Below are positions 8,174 through 16,607 of a stretch of 64,000 nucleotides of DNA, piece after piece. Every line of letters starts with the position of its first letter. The stretch's first letter is position 1. The notes under the pieces are model-generated. The model was given only the letters and a program-made list of their open reading frames with translations, had not been told where the DNA came from and made no database searches. The translations under genes were made by a program, and so were the position numbers. Origin of the DNA: Paenibacillus pabuli (GTDB lineage Bacteria; Bacillota; Bacilli; Paenibacillales; Paenibacillaceae); the NCBI RefSeq assembly GCF_023101145.1, contig NZ_CP073714.1:1922001-1986000 (forward strand). The letters are read 5' to 3'.

Positions 8174-8830
8174 ATGAGTGATAAACCAAGTGATTTGCTG
8201 CGTGGTTTGAATTCCTTGTCAGGACCTTTTCCGACTTGGGATACCGAACAGTTACCGGAACGACCAGGGGATCTTTTTCTGGTATGGCTGAGACTGGCCA
8301 TAGATTATGAGGTGAAAGAACCCCATGCGATGACAATTTCGACAGTGGATTCGAATGGTTTTCCGGATGCACGAGTATTGATCTTGAAAGACGTAGTTGA
8401 CGAAGCTTTTTATTTTGCATCTGGCTCGGAGAGTCGAAAAGGACAGCAGCTGGAGAGCAATTCGCATGTCGCACTGACCTTTTACTGGCCTGCGCTGGGC
8501 AGACAGATTCGTATAAGGGGGACCGCCGAGGATAAAGGCGCAGAAGCAGGTGCGGCGGATTTTCGGAAAAGATCGGCAGGGGCACGCGCAGTTGCGATGA
8601 CAGGACGACAGAGTCAGGAGCTGGACAGCGAGGAAGAATTGGAACTTGCCATTGCCGCTCAGAAGGAACGAATTAGCCGAGATCCTGATGTTGTGACACC
8701 GAATTGGAGACTATACGCCGTGAACGCAAAGGAAGTTGAGTTCTGGCAGGGAGACCCGGAACGAAAGCATGTGCGAATTCAATATATTCTGCATCAAGGG
8801 CAATGGAAGCACCAGAGGTTATGGCCGTGA
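8174..8830 (+). CDS. pdxH: Pyridoxine/pyridoxamine 5'-phosphate oxidase-like flavoprotein
   Basis: A 218-residue FMN-dependent oxidase resembling PdxH, which converts pyridoxamine or pyridoxine 5'-phosphate to pyridoxal 5'-phosphate. The N-terminal split-barrel has 'MTISTVDSNGFPDARVLILK', the 'SRKGQQLESNSHVALTFYW' FMN region follows, and the C-terminal dimerisation domain ends with 'VEFWQGDPERKHVRI', like the canonical EFWQG motif. ATG 8174 follows AAGGAGG. Since most Paenibacillus make PLP with PdxST, this could be a salvage enzyme or a related oxidase acting on another substrate. Confidence 0.82.
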   Translation: MSDKPSDLLRGLNSLSGPFPTWDTEQLPERPGDLFLVWLRLAIDYEVKEPHAMTISTVDSNGFPDARVLILKDVVDEAFYFASGSESRKGQQLESNSHVALTFYWPALGRQIRIRGTAEDKGAEAGAADFRKRSAGARAVAMTGRQSQELDSEEELELAIAAQKERISRDPDVVTPNWRLYAVNAKEVEFWQGDPERKHVRIQYILHQGQWKHQRLWP

Positions 8831-8851
8831 TTTTATAAAGGGGGGATGTGT

Positions 8852-9160
8852 GTGAGCCGTAGAACTACAGGGACACTTCTGCTGGTCATAGCGGCATTTC
8901 TGTACAGTGTTCGATATTTGAGTGCTGCCATTTTTGGTTCTGGTGTGGCTTCGTGGAGTTCGGAATTGTTTCAGGAGATGCTGAATTATGTTGGAACCGC
9001 TCCGCAAAGTTGGAGTATAGCTGCTTTAATCCTGGGCCTGTTCTATTTAATATGGGCGGAATATGAAGCAACCAGCTCCAAAACCAAAGAAAGTCTCAAG
9101 CGATTTGTGAGTAATGGAATTGTAGATCAAGAAGCAAAAAGCCAGAACAAAACAGAATAA
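8852..9160 (+). CDS. Small membrane protein, two helices
   Basis: A 102-residue protein I do not recognise. It has two hydrophobic segments, about residues 6-28 ('TLLLVIAAFLYSVRYLSAAI') and about 52-70 ('WSIAALILGLFYLIWAEY'), and a charged C-terminal tail, so it is probably an integral membrane protein with both ends inside. GTG 8852 gives the best spacing from AAAGGGGG (8838-8845); the in-frame ATG 8846 touches the SD. It lies 21 bases after the PdxH-like gene and may share its transcript. Confidence 0.65.
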   Translation: MSRRTTGTLLLVIAAFLYSVRYLSAAIFGSGVASWSSELFQEMLNYVGTAPQSWSIAALILGLFYLIWAEYEATSSKTKESLKRFVSNGIVDQEAKSQNKTE

Positions 9161-9228
9161 CTGGATAGTGTGATTCCTTATAAGCAACAGTCATTATACT
9201 AGTTTGAATAACCTGGGGAGGCATACAT

Positions 9229-9798
9229 ATGAAGTCCATTGAAAGTTATTTTGAACCATTTCCGATATTGGAAACGGAGCGAACGCTGCTTAGGCCCATT
9301 ACCTATGCTGATCTGGAGGATATGTACTGTTATTGCGCGGTTCCTGCGGTATCGGAGTACACAACTTGGGATGCACATCAGAGCAAGGAGGATACGAAAG
9401 CCTTTATTGATTTCGTTCTGAGTCGATATGAGGTGGATAAGCTGGGGCCATGGGGAATCGAGGATAAACAAACAAAGAAGTTGATTGGCAGCTGCAATTA
9501 TTTAGGATGCGACAGCAATAGTATGAAGGTGGAATTGGGTTATGTGTTATCCAATGAGTACTGGGGTCGAGGAATTATGACGGAAGCGGTTAGCCGAATC
9601 ATTCAATTTGGTTTTGAAGACATCGGGTTGGAACGAATTCAGGCCAAATGTCTGGTGGGTAACATCGGTTCGGCAAAGGTCATGGAAAAGGCAGGAATGA
9701 AATTCGAAGGGCTTTTACGGAAGTATATGAAAATTAAAAACGAAATGCAGGATCTGAAAATGTATGCGATGACCAGAGAAGATTTTCAATCGTTATAA
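9229..9798 (+). CDS. GNAT family N-acetyltransferase, RimJ/RimL-like
   Basis: A 189-residue GNAT of the RimJ/RimL-like group (acetylation of ribosomal protein or other N-termini and many small amines). It begins with the typical 'ETERTLLRPITYADLED', has the acetyl-CoA loop 'YWGRGIMTEAV' and ends with 'SAKVMEKAGMKFEGLLR'. ATG 9229 follows GGGGAGG. The substrate is unknown. Confidence 0.87.
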   Translation: MKSIESYFEPFPILETERTLLRPITYADLEDMYCYCAVPAVSEYTTWDAHQSKEDTKAFIDFVLSRYEVDKLGPWGIEDKQTKKLIGSCNYLGCDSNSMKVELGYVLSNEYWGRGIMTEAVSRIIQFGFEDIGLERIQAKCLVGNIGSAKVMEKAGMKFEGLLRKYMKIKNEMQDLKMYAMTREDFQSL

Positions 9799-9827
9799 CC
9801 TGCTGAACATGTTTGAAAGGAATGTTA

Positions 9828-10454
9828 ATGTTGATCAAAAAAATCCTGTTCGTTGTTCTATTCATGACTATTTTAAGTAACTCAGAAGTATCAAATAACC
9901 TGATTAACGCTTCAAGTGGACCTCCTGCATCTATGATATTTACGGAGGATGAATTTCAATTTCAGATTAAATCAAAGGATATTGCCATTAAGATAGGAAA
10001 TACACGTGAAGAGGTTGAGCAGCAACTTGGACATCCCGTGGATTATTATTACCATACGAATGTCTACCAGTACAAAAATATGAGAATTCATTACAAAGCT
10101 GGGATCGTGGATGGGATCATGATTGATGATTCGGCAATTTTCAGAAAATATAAAACGCCCAGAGGAATAGGCTTCGGCAGTACAATCCAAGAAGTAATCG
10201 GTCAATACGGAAAGAAAGGGTTCATGGATTCTAAGAAAGGAATAGTGAGCTCTATTACGTATGTCATGGAGAGAAATAAACAAGGCAACTACAGTGTAAT
10301 ATCGTCATTTGATAAATTCGTACTCGAAGGTGGTTATGAAAATTTAATGGCTTTATCCATGGTGCTCGATCAGCGAGGCCGTGTGTCATTCTTGATGATC
10401 GCAGACTATGAATTTGCATACCATCCTGAATTTAGATGGACTGAAACTCAATAA
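9828..10454 (+). CDS. Secreted hypothetical protein, BamE/SmpA-like repeat
   Basis: A 208-residue protein with a Sec-type N-terminus (Lys-Lys then about 16 hydrophobic residues) and no lipobox. After the signal, 'IKIGNTREEVEQQLGHPVDYY' and later 'GFGSTIQEVIGQYGKKGF' are two copies of the 'G-x-T-x-x-E-V-x-x-x-x-G' turn seen in BamE-like and other envelope proteins; I infer two small alpha-beta units. ATG 9828 is spaced six bases from GAAAGGA, unlike the upstream ATG 9822. A role in the envelope is likely but undefined. Confidence 0.68.
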   Translation: MLIKKILFVVLFMTILSNSEVSNNLINASSGPPASMIFTEDEFQFQIKSKDIAIKIGNTREEVEQQLGHPVDYYYHTNVYQYKNMRIHYKAGIVDGIMIDDSAIFRKYKTPRGIGFGSTIQEVIGQYGKKGFMDSKKGIVSSITYVMERNKQGNYSVISSFDKFVLEGGYENLMALSMVLDQRGRVSFLMIADYEFAYHPEFRWTETQ

Positions 10455-10458
10455 AATG

Positions 10459-10489
10459 GCTGGGGTTACTCTGTTCTTCACATCCCAGC
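10459..10489 (+). terminator. Hairpin after the secreted-protein gene
   Basis: GCTGGG at 10459-10464 pairs with CCCAGC at 10484-10489. No T run follows, so termination would be weak or need another factor. Confidence 0.4.
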
Positions 10490-10579
10490 GTACATAATGT
10501 CATATCGGGTATCGGCCGATTTCCGCTATAATCTCCAAGTTGCAATAACATGGATTAAGGAATCGGGAGGTACAGCGAA

Positions 10580-11536
10580 TTGACAGCGAAAAACAGATAT
10601 AAAGCACTTGAGCTTGAAACACCCGGCGTATATGAACTGGAAGGACTGGAGGTGGGCGTGACCTCCAATTGCAATTACAAATGCGATTATTGCTGTGCTT
10701 ACAATCGGGACGATGGGCAATGCATCAGCGGTCAGGAAGTGATTCGGATCATTAGTGAGCTTCCGCGGCTCAAGCGGGTGCGTTTGTCCGGGGGAGAGGT
10801 GACCCTGAAATATCAGGATTGCCTGGAGATTGTGACGTATTGCGGGGCACATGGCATCGACACCCAATTGAATACTAATGCCAGCCTGCTGACGGAAGAA
10901 CGAATCCATGCTTTGCGTGATGCTGGCTTGTCCAATATTCATATTTCGTTTAACTTTACGGACCCAGATGCATATGCCGCCTATTACCGTGTACATCCTC
11001 GCATGTATGAGCGATTGGAACACAACATCCGTCTATGTACTGAAGCGGGGCTGGAGACCGTATTGGAGACGCTGCTATTTGAAGGCACCCAAGCGAACAT
11101 GCAGGCTATTAGCGATAAAGTCTATGAACTGGGTGTACGCATCCATGAGATCCAGAACAGTATCGTGATGCCACACAGTAAATGGAGCAAGGTTGCCTCC
11201 AAGGAATCCCTCATCCAGTCCGTAAATGATCTAATCAAGCACAAGAAGCAAGATACGACGTTATATTTTACCTGTATGGATCGTTTCGCGGAGCAATTGG
11301 GGTTACGAGAACAGGCTGGTGTCTACTTCTCCAATTGTGTGGATGGAACCAAACAACTGCATTTGCATGGCAACGGGGATATTCTCATCTGTGAGTTATG
11401 CCATCCGGTCGTCATCGGTAATATTTATCAGGGTACGTCGTTAAAAGATATCTATGTCCAGCAACCCCAGGCATTATCGGATTATCTGGAAAAGCAGCCC
11501 TGTCCTGCATACGATGCTCTTTTTGTGGGTGAATAA
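10580..11536 (+). CDS. Radical SAM protein
   Basis: A 318-residue radical S-adenosylmethionine enzyme. Cys31, Cys35 and Cys38 ('CNYKCDYC') form the CxxxCxxC iron-sulfur site, followed by 'VRLSGGEVTL', the SAM-binding GGE motif, and 'LNTNASLL'. The C-terminal part has additional Cys residues ('FSNCVDGTKQ', 'LICELCHPVVIGN', 'KQPCPAY'), like the SPASM/auxiliary-cluster tail of MoaA-like enzymes. The TTG start at 10580 follows GGGAGG. It stands alone between hairpins, with no precursor peptide, partner or cofactor gene beside it. Product unknown. Confidence 0.83.
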   Translation: MTAKNRYKALELETPGVYELEGLEVGVTSNCNYKCDYCCAYNRDDGQCISGQEVIRIISELPRLKRVRLSGGEVTLKYQDCLEIVTYCGAHGIDTQLNTNASLLTEERIHALRDAGLSNIHISFNFTDPDAYAAYYRVHPRMYERLEHNIRLCTEAGLETVLETLLFEGTQANMQAISDKVYELGVRIHEIQNSIVMPHSKWSKVASKESLIQSVNDLIKHKKQDTTLYFTCMDRFAEQLGLREQAGVYFSNCVDGTKQLHLHGNGDILICELCHPVVIGNIYQGTSLKDIYVQQPQALSDYLEKQPCPAYDALFVGE

Positions 11537-11633
11537 CAACGTTTATAAAAGGCAGTTTAGCCTAGAACCTGCGCCTGTTGGATGTATACATATGTAGATT
11601 AAAATCAATCATCATCATTACCATTATTAACGG

Positions 11634-11682
11634 AAGGTTGCCTATTCTCCTCAACGGAGGAAGGGGATCTTCTTTTTTTTTT
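11634..11682 (+). terminator. Strong Rho-independent terminator of the radical SAM gene
   Basis: AAGGTTGCC pairs with GGGGATCTT (wobbles and one mismatch), enclosing an inner CTCC/GGAG stem, followed by a run of ten Ts at 11673-11682. Confidence 0.85.
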
Positions 11683-11763
11683 GCCATTCCAATGTTTCAG
11701 ATTCATTTAAGCTATCCGGCCTATGATGAGCCTTAAGAACTTAGATGAAGAGGTGAACTTCAC

Positions 11764-12750
11764 ATGATGAAGATCTATCCAAAGACCAACGAGAACGACC
11801 CATATAAAAATGCAAAACCAAGGCGCAAATGGCTGATGATCACCCTTGTTATTATTCTGGGTCTTGGTACCGTGATATACAGCCTGGCAGATCGCTACTT
11901 AATCCGACATGTGCAGGTTGTTGTAGCGGATGACAATACATCAGCAAACAGCAACTCCAGCGAACCTTCAACTACGACGACTGAAGTGAATGCAACGTCA
12001 GATGACTGGAACTATTCAAGCGATGATATGCAAGTCAAGATCGATAAGGTGCAGACAGGCTCCGGATCAGATCAGATCACGTATTACGTCGCAGATGTAC
12101 AGCTGACAGATGCGAGCAGTCTGCGATCGGCTCTGGCAGATAACAGCTTTGGCACGAATATTACCGAAAACACCTCAGAGATTGCAGCGGCCAACAACGC
12201 CATCTTTGCGATTAATGGTGACTACTACGGCTTCCGTGATGATGGCGTAATTATCCGGAATGGTACGGTATACCGAGATGATCCGGTACGTGATGCGATG
12301 GCGCTGTTCAGTGATGGCACAATGAAGACGTACAACGAAACGGAGGTTTCCTCATCCGAACTGCTGGCGAAAGGCGCGACCAATACGTTATCCTTTGGAC
12401 CCATTCTGATTCAGGACGGTGAGATCGTTAGTGATTTTAGCAGCGTGAAAATTGATAACAACTTTGGCAACCGGTCGATCCAGGATGCTAATCCAAGAAC
12501 AGCAATCGGCATGATTGCCCCAAATCATTATGTATTCGTTGTAGTGGACGGACGGCAGGATGACAGCCGTGGCATGACGCTGGCAGAGCTCGCCGATGTC
12601 ATGAAAGGTCTTGGAGCAACGGAAGCCTACAATCTGGACGGTGGCGGTTCATCCACAATGTATTTCATGGGCCGGGTTGTTAATAATCCGCTGGGGAGAA
12701 ACCAGGAACGCGGTGTAAGTGACATCCTTTATCTGAAGGAGGGACAATGA
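11764..12750 (+). CDS. Phosphodiester glycosidase (NAGPA domain) protein, membrane-anchored
   Basis: A 328-residue protein with a Lys/Arg-rich N-terminus, one helix at about residues 25-45 and a Ser/Thr/Asn-rich linker, followed by an extracellular NAGPA-type domain. The hallmarks are 'AINGDYYGFRDDG', 'GPILIQDGEIV', 'NPRTAIGMI', 'FVVVDGRQ' and 'NLDGGGSSTMYF'. The family hydrolyses sugar phosphodiesters such as N-acetylglucosamine-1-phosphodiesters, so it may trim or remodel wall or exopolysaccharide glycans. It overlaps the glycosyltransferase gene (ATGA at 12747-12750), pointing to a joint task at the envelope. Confidence 0.87.
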   Translation: MMKIYPKTNENDPYKNAKPRRKWLMITLVIILGLGTVIYSLADRYLIRHVQVVVADDNTSANSNSSEPSTTTTEVNATSDDWNYSSDDMQVKIDKVQTGSGSDQITYYVADVQLTDASSLRSALADNSFGTNITENTSEIAAANNAIFAINGDYYGFRDDGVIIRNGTVYRDDPVRDAMALFSDGTMKTYNETEVSSSELLAKGATNTLSFGPILIQDGEIVSDFSSVKIDNNFGNRSIQDANPRTAIGMIAPNHYVFVVVDGRQDDSRGMTLAELADVMKGLGATEAYNLDGGGSSTMYFMGRVVNNPLGRNQERGVSDILYLKEGQ

Positions 12751-13766
12751 TTATGACGATATTAATTCCATCATACGAACCGGATGTTCGTTTATTAAAT
12801 CTAATTTTACAATTGCAGACGTTTCAGTTAGGACCGATTGTCATTGTAGATGATGGCAGCGGACCAGATTACCGGGGGATTTTTGAGACGGCAGAAGCCT
12901 ATGGATGTACAGTCCTGACACATACGGTCAATCTGGGCAAGGGACGCGCACTCAAGACGGGATTTCAACATATCAAGGAACATGGACCACAGGGCGGAAT
13001 TGTGTGCGCCGACAGTGACGGACAGCATCTGCCGCATGATATCAAACGCATCTTCGATGTACTATTGGAGCAGACTACGCCGGGCATGGTGCTGGGAAGC
13101 CGTCGATTCAGTGGAACCATTCCAGCGCGCAGCCGTTTCGGCAACACGGTCACACGAGGTGTCTTTTCGCTCACGACAGGTACGAAAGTATATGATACAC
13201 AGACAGGCCTGCGAGGTTTTCCGTACTCAATGCTGGACTGGCTGTGTCAGATTCCGGGGGAACGATTTGAATACGAAATGAACATGCTGTTAACAGCGCA
13301 TAAAGAAGGGTATGAGATCACGGAGGAGTTTATTGATACGGTCTATCTGGATCATAACAAATCCTCTCATTTTCGCCCGTTAGTGGATTCATTCCGCATT
13401 TATATGCCCATTCTGATGTTCAGTACGTCTTCGGTGTTATCGGCTTTGATCGATTTTGGCTTATTGTTCGTGATCCAGTACTTCACGCATAATCTGTTTC
13501 TATCAGTCGTTGCAGCGAGACTTTGCAGCTCGATCTTCAACTATACAATCAATCGGAAATATGTATTTTCAGCCGGTAAAACGTCCAAAGTTCGTCAGTC
13601 TTTACCGAAATACTTCTCGCTGGTCATTCTGGTGCTGTTATTAAATTACGGCTTGTTATACTTTTACAATGAACAACTCATTATCCCGCTGCTTGCAGCC
13701 AAGCTGTTAACCGAGGCGTCGATCTTTGTGTTCAGCTATTGGGCGCAGCGCAGATTTGTTTATTAA
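12747..13766 (+). CDS. Glycosyltransferase family 2 fused to GtrA-like membrane domain
   Basis: A 339-residue fusion. Residues about 3-210 form a GT2 nucleotide-sugar-binding domain with 'VIVDDGSG', 'ADSDGQHLPHDI' (DxD-like) and 'LRGFPYSMLDW'; the rest has four hydrophobic helices with GtrA features ('SALIDFGLLFV', 'NYTINRKYVFS', 'YWAQRRFVY'). GT2 enzymes of this type usually make undecaprenyl-phosphate sugars and GtrA proteins are thought to flip them, so one polypeptide may do both. GGAGG precedes; ATG 12753 has better spacing than 12747, so the coupling start may be either. It follows the NAGPA gene directly. Confidence 0.85.
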   Translation: MIMTILIPSYEPDVRLLNLILQLQTFQLGPIVIVDDGSGPDYRGIFETAEAYGCTVLTHTVNLGKGRALKTGFQHIKEHGPQGGIVCADSDGQHLPHDIKRIFDVLLEQTTPGMVLGSRRFSGTIPARSRFGNTVTRGVFSLTTGTKVYDTQTGLRGFPYSMLDWLCQIPGERFEYEMNMLLTAHKEGYEITEEFIDTVYLDHNKSSHFRPLVDSFRIYMPILMFSTSSVLSALIDFGLLFVIQYFTHNLFLSVVAARLCSSIFNYTINRKYVFSAGKTSKVRQSLPKYFSLVILVLLLNYGLLYFYNEQLIIPLLAAKLLTEASIFVFSYWAQRRFVY

Positions 13767-13771
13767 ATACG

Positions 13772-13805
13772 GAGAGAGTAAGCATGCCGCTTGCTCTCTT
13801 TTTTC
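13772..13805 (+). terminator. Rho-independent terminator of the glycan gene pair
   Basis: GAGAGTAAGC pairs with GCTTGCTCTC (one G-U), loop about five bases, then TTTTTT. Confidence 0.85.
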
Positions 13806-13939
13806 ATTCAAAACTGTTTCATGTTTTCCATGTTATGGGGTACGATGGAGGTAGTCATTTTGTGTAATGAACTGGAAGTTTACATTGATAAGTTCGTACT
13901 ATGAACAGAACCATAATTCGTTGACTGGGGGGATAAAAT

Positions 13940-14368
13940 ATGGTACCACAGCGAGTGAGCTTGGTCACTATTGGTGCAATGCATTTGCCTGAATTGCGTT
14001 CGTTTTATCAGAAGCTTGGCTGGAGTGAGACCGCAATCAGTTCAGATCAGTACAGTGTCATTGAAACGACAGGTGTCCTATTATCGTTGTATCCCATTCA
14101 GGAACTTGAGAAAGATACGGGGATGACTTTCCGTGCATCTGACGGGTTGAAGGGAACGCTGCTGGCCATTAATGTGGATCAAGCAGAAGACGTTGATGAT
14201 ACGATTTCAAAAATTCGTGAAGCTGGAGGAAATGTGATCAAAGAGCCATATGACGCTGCCTGGGGAGGAAGAATTGCCTATTTCCTGGACCCGGAGAATA
14301 ACTGCTGGGAAGTCACCTGGAATCCAACCGCCGTATTTGATAAAAAAGGAGCCATGATCACATTTTAA
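13940..14368 (+). CDS. VOC family (glyoxalase/bleomycin-resistance-like) protein
   Basis: A 142-residue protein of the vicinal oxygen chelate superfamily. The N-terminal 'LVTIGAMHLPELRSFYQKLGW' and C-terminal 'GRIAYFLDPENNCWEVTWNP' are the two beta-alpha-beta units of the family, with the last strand's Glu as likely metal ligand. Members include glyoxalases, dioxygenases and antibiotic-binding proteins. The His expected in the first unit is not obvious, so catalysis is uncertain. Confidence 0.85.
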   Translation: MVPQRVSLVTIGAMHLPELRSFYQKLGWSETAISSDQYSVIETTGVLLSLYPIQELEKDTGMTFRASDGLKGTLLAINVDQAEDVDDTISKIREAGGNVIKEPYDAAWGGRIAYFLDPENNCWEVTWNPTAVFDKKGAMITF

Positions 14369-14455
14369 TCACCCGCAAGGAAATCATCCATCCGTGGATC
14401 AACCAAGAGGACTGAAACCCGCAGAAGTCGAACTTTATAAAAAAGGAGTGTGTCT

Positions 14456-15169
14456 ATGTATCTTCGAAGTGTGGAGTTACTGTCTGCTAGAGTCGAGAAT
14501 CCGGATCAATATCCGTTTCACATACCATCCATACAGTCTCTGGAGCGATTGGAATTCAACAATAACATTACTTTCTTTGTTGGAGAAAACGGATCAGGCA
14601 AGTCCACACTTCTGGAAGGCATCGCTCATCAATGTGGATTTAATACAGCCGGGGGCGGGAAAAATAATGCATTTGAGATTGATGCTGCTGAATCGTCATT
14701 AGGAGACTATTTGCGTCTATCCTGGTTGCCCAAAATTACGAATGGTTTCTTCATGCGTTCAGAGTCCTTCTACCAATTCGCATCGCATGTCGATGAGTTG
14801 GGGCCGCAGTCGCTTAAGTATTACGGTGGGCGTTCGTTGCATGAACAATCCCATGGGGAGTCATTTCTCAATCTGTTTGTGAACCGATTCAATTCCAAAG
14901 GCGTCTATCTGCTCGATGAGCCCGAAGCCGCCTTATCTCCAGCCCGCCAACTCTCCTTGTTGCGCATTCTTCATGATCTGTCAGACCATTCCCAATTCAT
15001 TATCGCAACGCATTCGCCGATTCTATTGGGATATCCGGGAGCATGCATTCTGAGCTTTGACGATGGCGGGATTCAGGAAGTGGAGTATGAGGATACAGAG
15101 CATTATCAGATCACCCGCAGTTTCCTGGAAAACCGCGACCGAATGCTGAATGAGTTGTTCAAGGACTAG
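14456..15169 (+). CDS. Single-domain AAA/ABC-type ATPase (AAA_21/23-like)
   Basis: A 237-residue ATPase with Walker A GENGSGKST near residue 45, a short signature-like 'SHGESFLNLF', Walker B 'VYLLDEPEAAL' and an H-loop 'ATHSPILL'. It lacks a transporter or coiled-coil region, so it is the stand-alone predicted ATPase type (AAA_21/AAA_23) whose cellular role is unknown; related families are sometimes near nucleases, but none is adjacent here. ATG 14456 follows AAAGGAG by seven bases. Confidence 0.8.
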   Translation: MYLRSVELLSARVENPDQYPFHIPSIQSLERLEFNNNITFFVGENGSGKSTLLEGIAHQCGFNTAGGGKNNAFEIDAAESSLGDYLRLSWLPKITNGFFMRSESFYQFASHVDELGPQSLKYYGGRSLHEQSHGESFLNLFVNRFNSKGVYLLDEPEAALSPARQLSLLRILHDLSDHSQFIIATHSPILLGYPGACILSFDDGGIQEVEYEDTEHYQITRSFLENRDRMLNELFKD

Positions 15170-15335
15170 GAGGTTTGCGTTGCTGTAAGACAGCAAGTTT
15201 GTAGATAGGGCGAGAGGATTATGCTTTTGCAATTAGGACGGAAAGGGCGTTTAGGAGATCACGCAACATAAAGACATGATAGACCGTCAAAAAAGTGGAT
15301 TCATAGAGTCCGAAGATAAATTAGGAGGGATTGAT

Positions 15336-15893
15336 TTGAAACATCGAATACATATCTTTGGGGCATCTGGCTCAGGAGCTTCTACTTTGGGTCAGGAACT
15401 GACAACCAAGCTTCCTCATATCAATCTGGATGCGGATGACTATTATTGGCTTAAGAAGTTCACCTCACGGAGGACACCATTGGACAGATTAAACATGTTA
15501 TCGGAAGATCTGGATCAACATCAGCAGTGGATTCTCTCAGGATCGGTTTGTGGTTGGGGAGATTCGTTGAAACCTCTTTTTGATCTGGTCATTTTCCTGC
15601 ATGTACCCAATGAGATCAGACTTGAACGTCTGAGAAAGAGAGAAGCCCTGAGGTATGGTGATGCGATTTTACCAGGTGGAAGCATGTATGAGGAATCCAA
15701 GGCGTTTCTGGAGTGGGCCTCGCAATATGAGGATGGAGGTTTGAATGTACGTAGTAAAGCGCTGCATGAACATTGGATGAAAGATATAAGTTGCCCAATT
15801 TTAAAGATTGAAGGAAACCATTCCGTCCAGGAAAGAGTGGATATTGTGCTGCAATATTTGAATGAAAGTGAAAATGGCTCAGTAGAAGATTAA
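15336..15893 (+). CDS. P-loop NTPase/kinase-like protein with altered Walker A
   Basis: A 185-residue protein of the adenylate-kinase-like fold (FlaR/topology modulation type). The P-loop reads GASGSGAST instead of GASGSGKST, so the usual Lys is Ala. Other parts are intact: 'NLDADDYYW' follows, then 'LVIFLHVPNEIRLERLRKRE' (a phosphate/LID-like region). The Lys is absent in related proteins in my memory, so it may be a family trait rather than damage. TTG 15336 follows TTAGGAGGGA; a longer frame from 15276 lacks such a site. Kinase activity is doubtful. Confidence 0.72.
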   Translation: MKHRIHIFGASGSGASTLGQELTTKLPHINLDADDYYWLKKFTSRRTPLDRLNMLSEDLDQHQQWILSGSVCGWGDSLKPLFDLVIFLHVPNEIRLERLRKREALRYGDAILPGGSMYEESKAFLEWASQYEDGGLNVRSKALHEHWMKDISCPILKIEGNHSVQERVDIVLQYLNESENGSVED

Positions 15894-15911
15894 ATTTAAA
15901 GGAGAAATGAT

Positions 15912-16400
15912 ATGAAAATAGGTTTTCTGATTGTGGATATGCAAGAGAGTATTGTACGGGATAAGTTGGATCAAAAACAAATAGACCGCGCTTGTGAATA
16001 TATCAATCATGTTGCAGATGTGCTTCGTTCGAGCGGCCATGTGGTCGTTCATGTTCAAGACGTGGAAGGGATGGAAGATTCAAATTCTGAGGTGTATCGT
16101 ATTATTTCTGAGGTGGATGTGAATGAGAAGGATCTGACGGTGACGAAGGAGAGCTCCAATGCATTCTGGCAGACAGATTTGGAGCAGATTCTGAAGAGTC
16201 ACGGTGTTGAGCTGTTGATCATATCGGGATTTGCCGCCGAGGAATGCGTTCTGTTCACTTACAATGGAGCGATGGAGCGAGGATTCAGACCGGTCATGTT
16301 GCAAAATGGGATTCTAAGTACGCATTCCGAAGCGGTAATTTCAACCTACAGAGACCGGAACGTGATTTCTTATCCTGTGGTTGATTATCTAATTAAATAA
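15912..16400 (+). CDS. Isochorismatase-like cysteine hydrolase
   Basis: A 162-residue hydrolase of the isochorismatase/nicotinamidase superfamily. The catalytic Asp is in 'FLIVDMQES' (residue 9), a Lys lies in 'VTKESSNAFWQTDL' and the nucleophilic Cys in 'GFAAEECVLFT' near residue 117. The length is on the short side for the family. It cleaves amides or enol ethers in relatives; substrate here is unknown. Starts 18 bases after the previous gene with an AAAGGAG site, so co-transcription is likely. Confidence 0.86.
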   Translation: MKIGFLIVDMQESIVRDKLDQKQIDRACEYINHVADVLRSSGHVVVHVQDVEGMEDSNSEVYRIISEVDVNEKDLTVTKESSNAFWQTDLEQILKSHGVELLIISGFAAEECVLFTYNGAMERGFRPVMLQNGILSTHSEAVISTYRDRNVISYPVVDYLIK

Positions 16401-16414
16401 TGGAGAGTGCCAAT

Positions 16415-16442
16415 GGATGCGACGATGTCGTGTCCGTTTTTG
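16415..16442 (+). terminator. Rho-independent terminator after the isochorismatase gene
   Basis: GGATGCGAC pairs with GTCGTGTCC across a three-base loop (imperfect in the middle), then GTTTTT. Confidence 0.7.
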
Positions 16443-16607
16443 GTTATACATAACCTTTCGGAATGAAAAGGGTACTTTATCGATTAAATTAAACTTTATC
16501 TATACCTACTGGAGCTAAAGCGATACATTAAAAGTGGGAAAAGGAAGCGCATTATGCAACAATAGATGTGGAATTGTCACTTATGGATAAGGAAGAGGTG
16601 TAATGAC

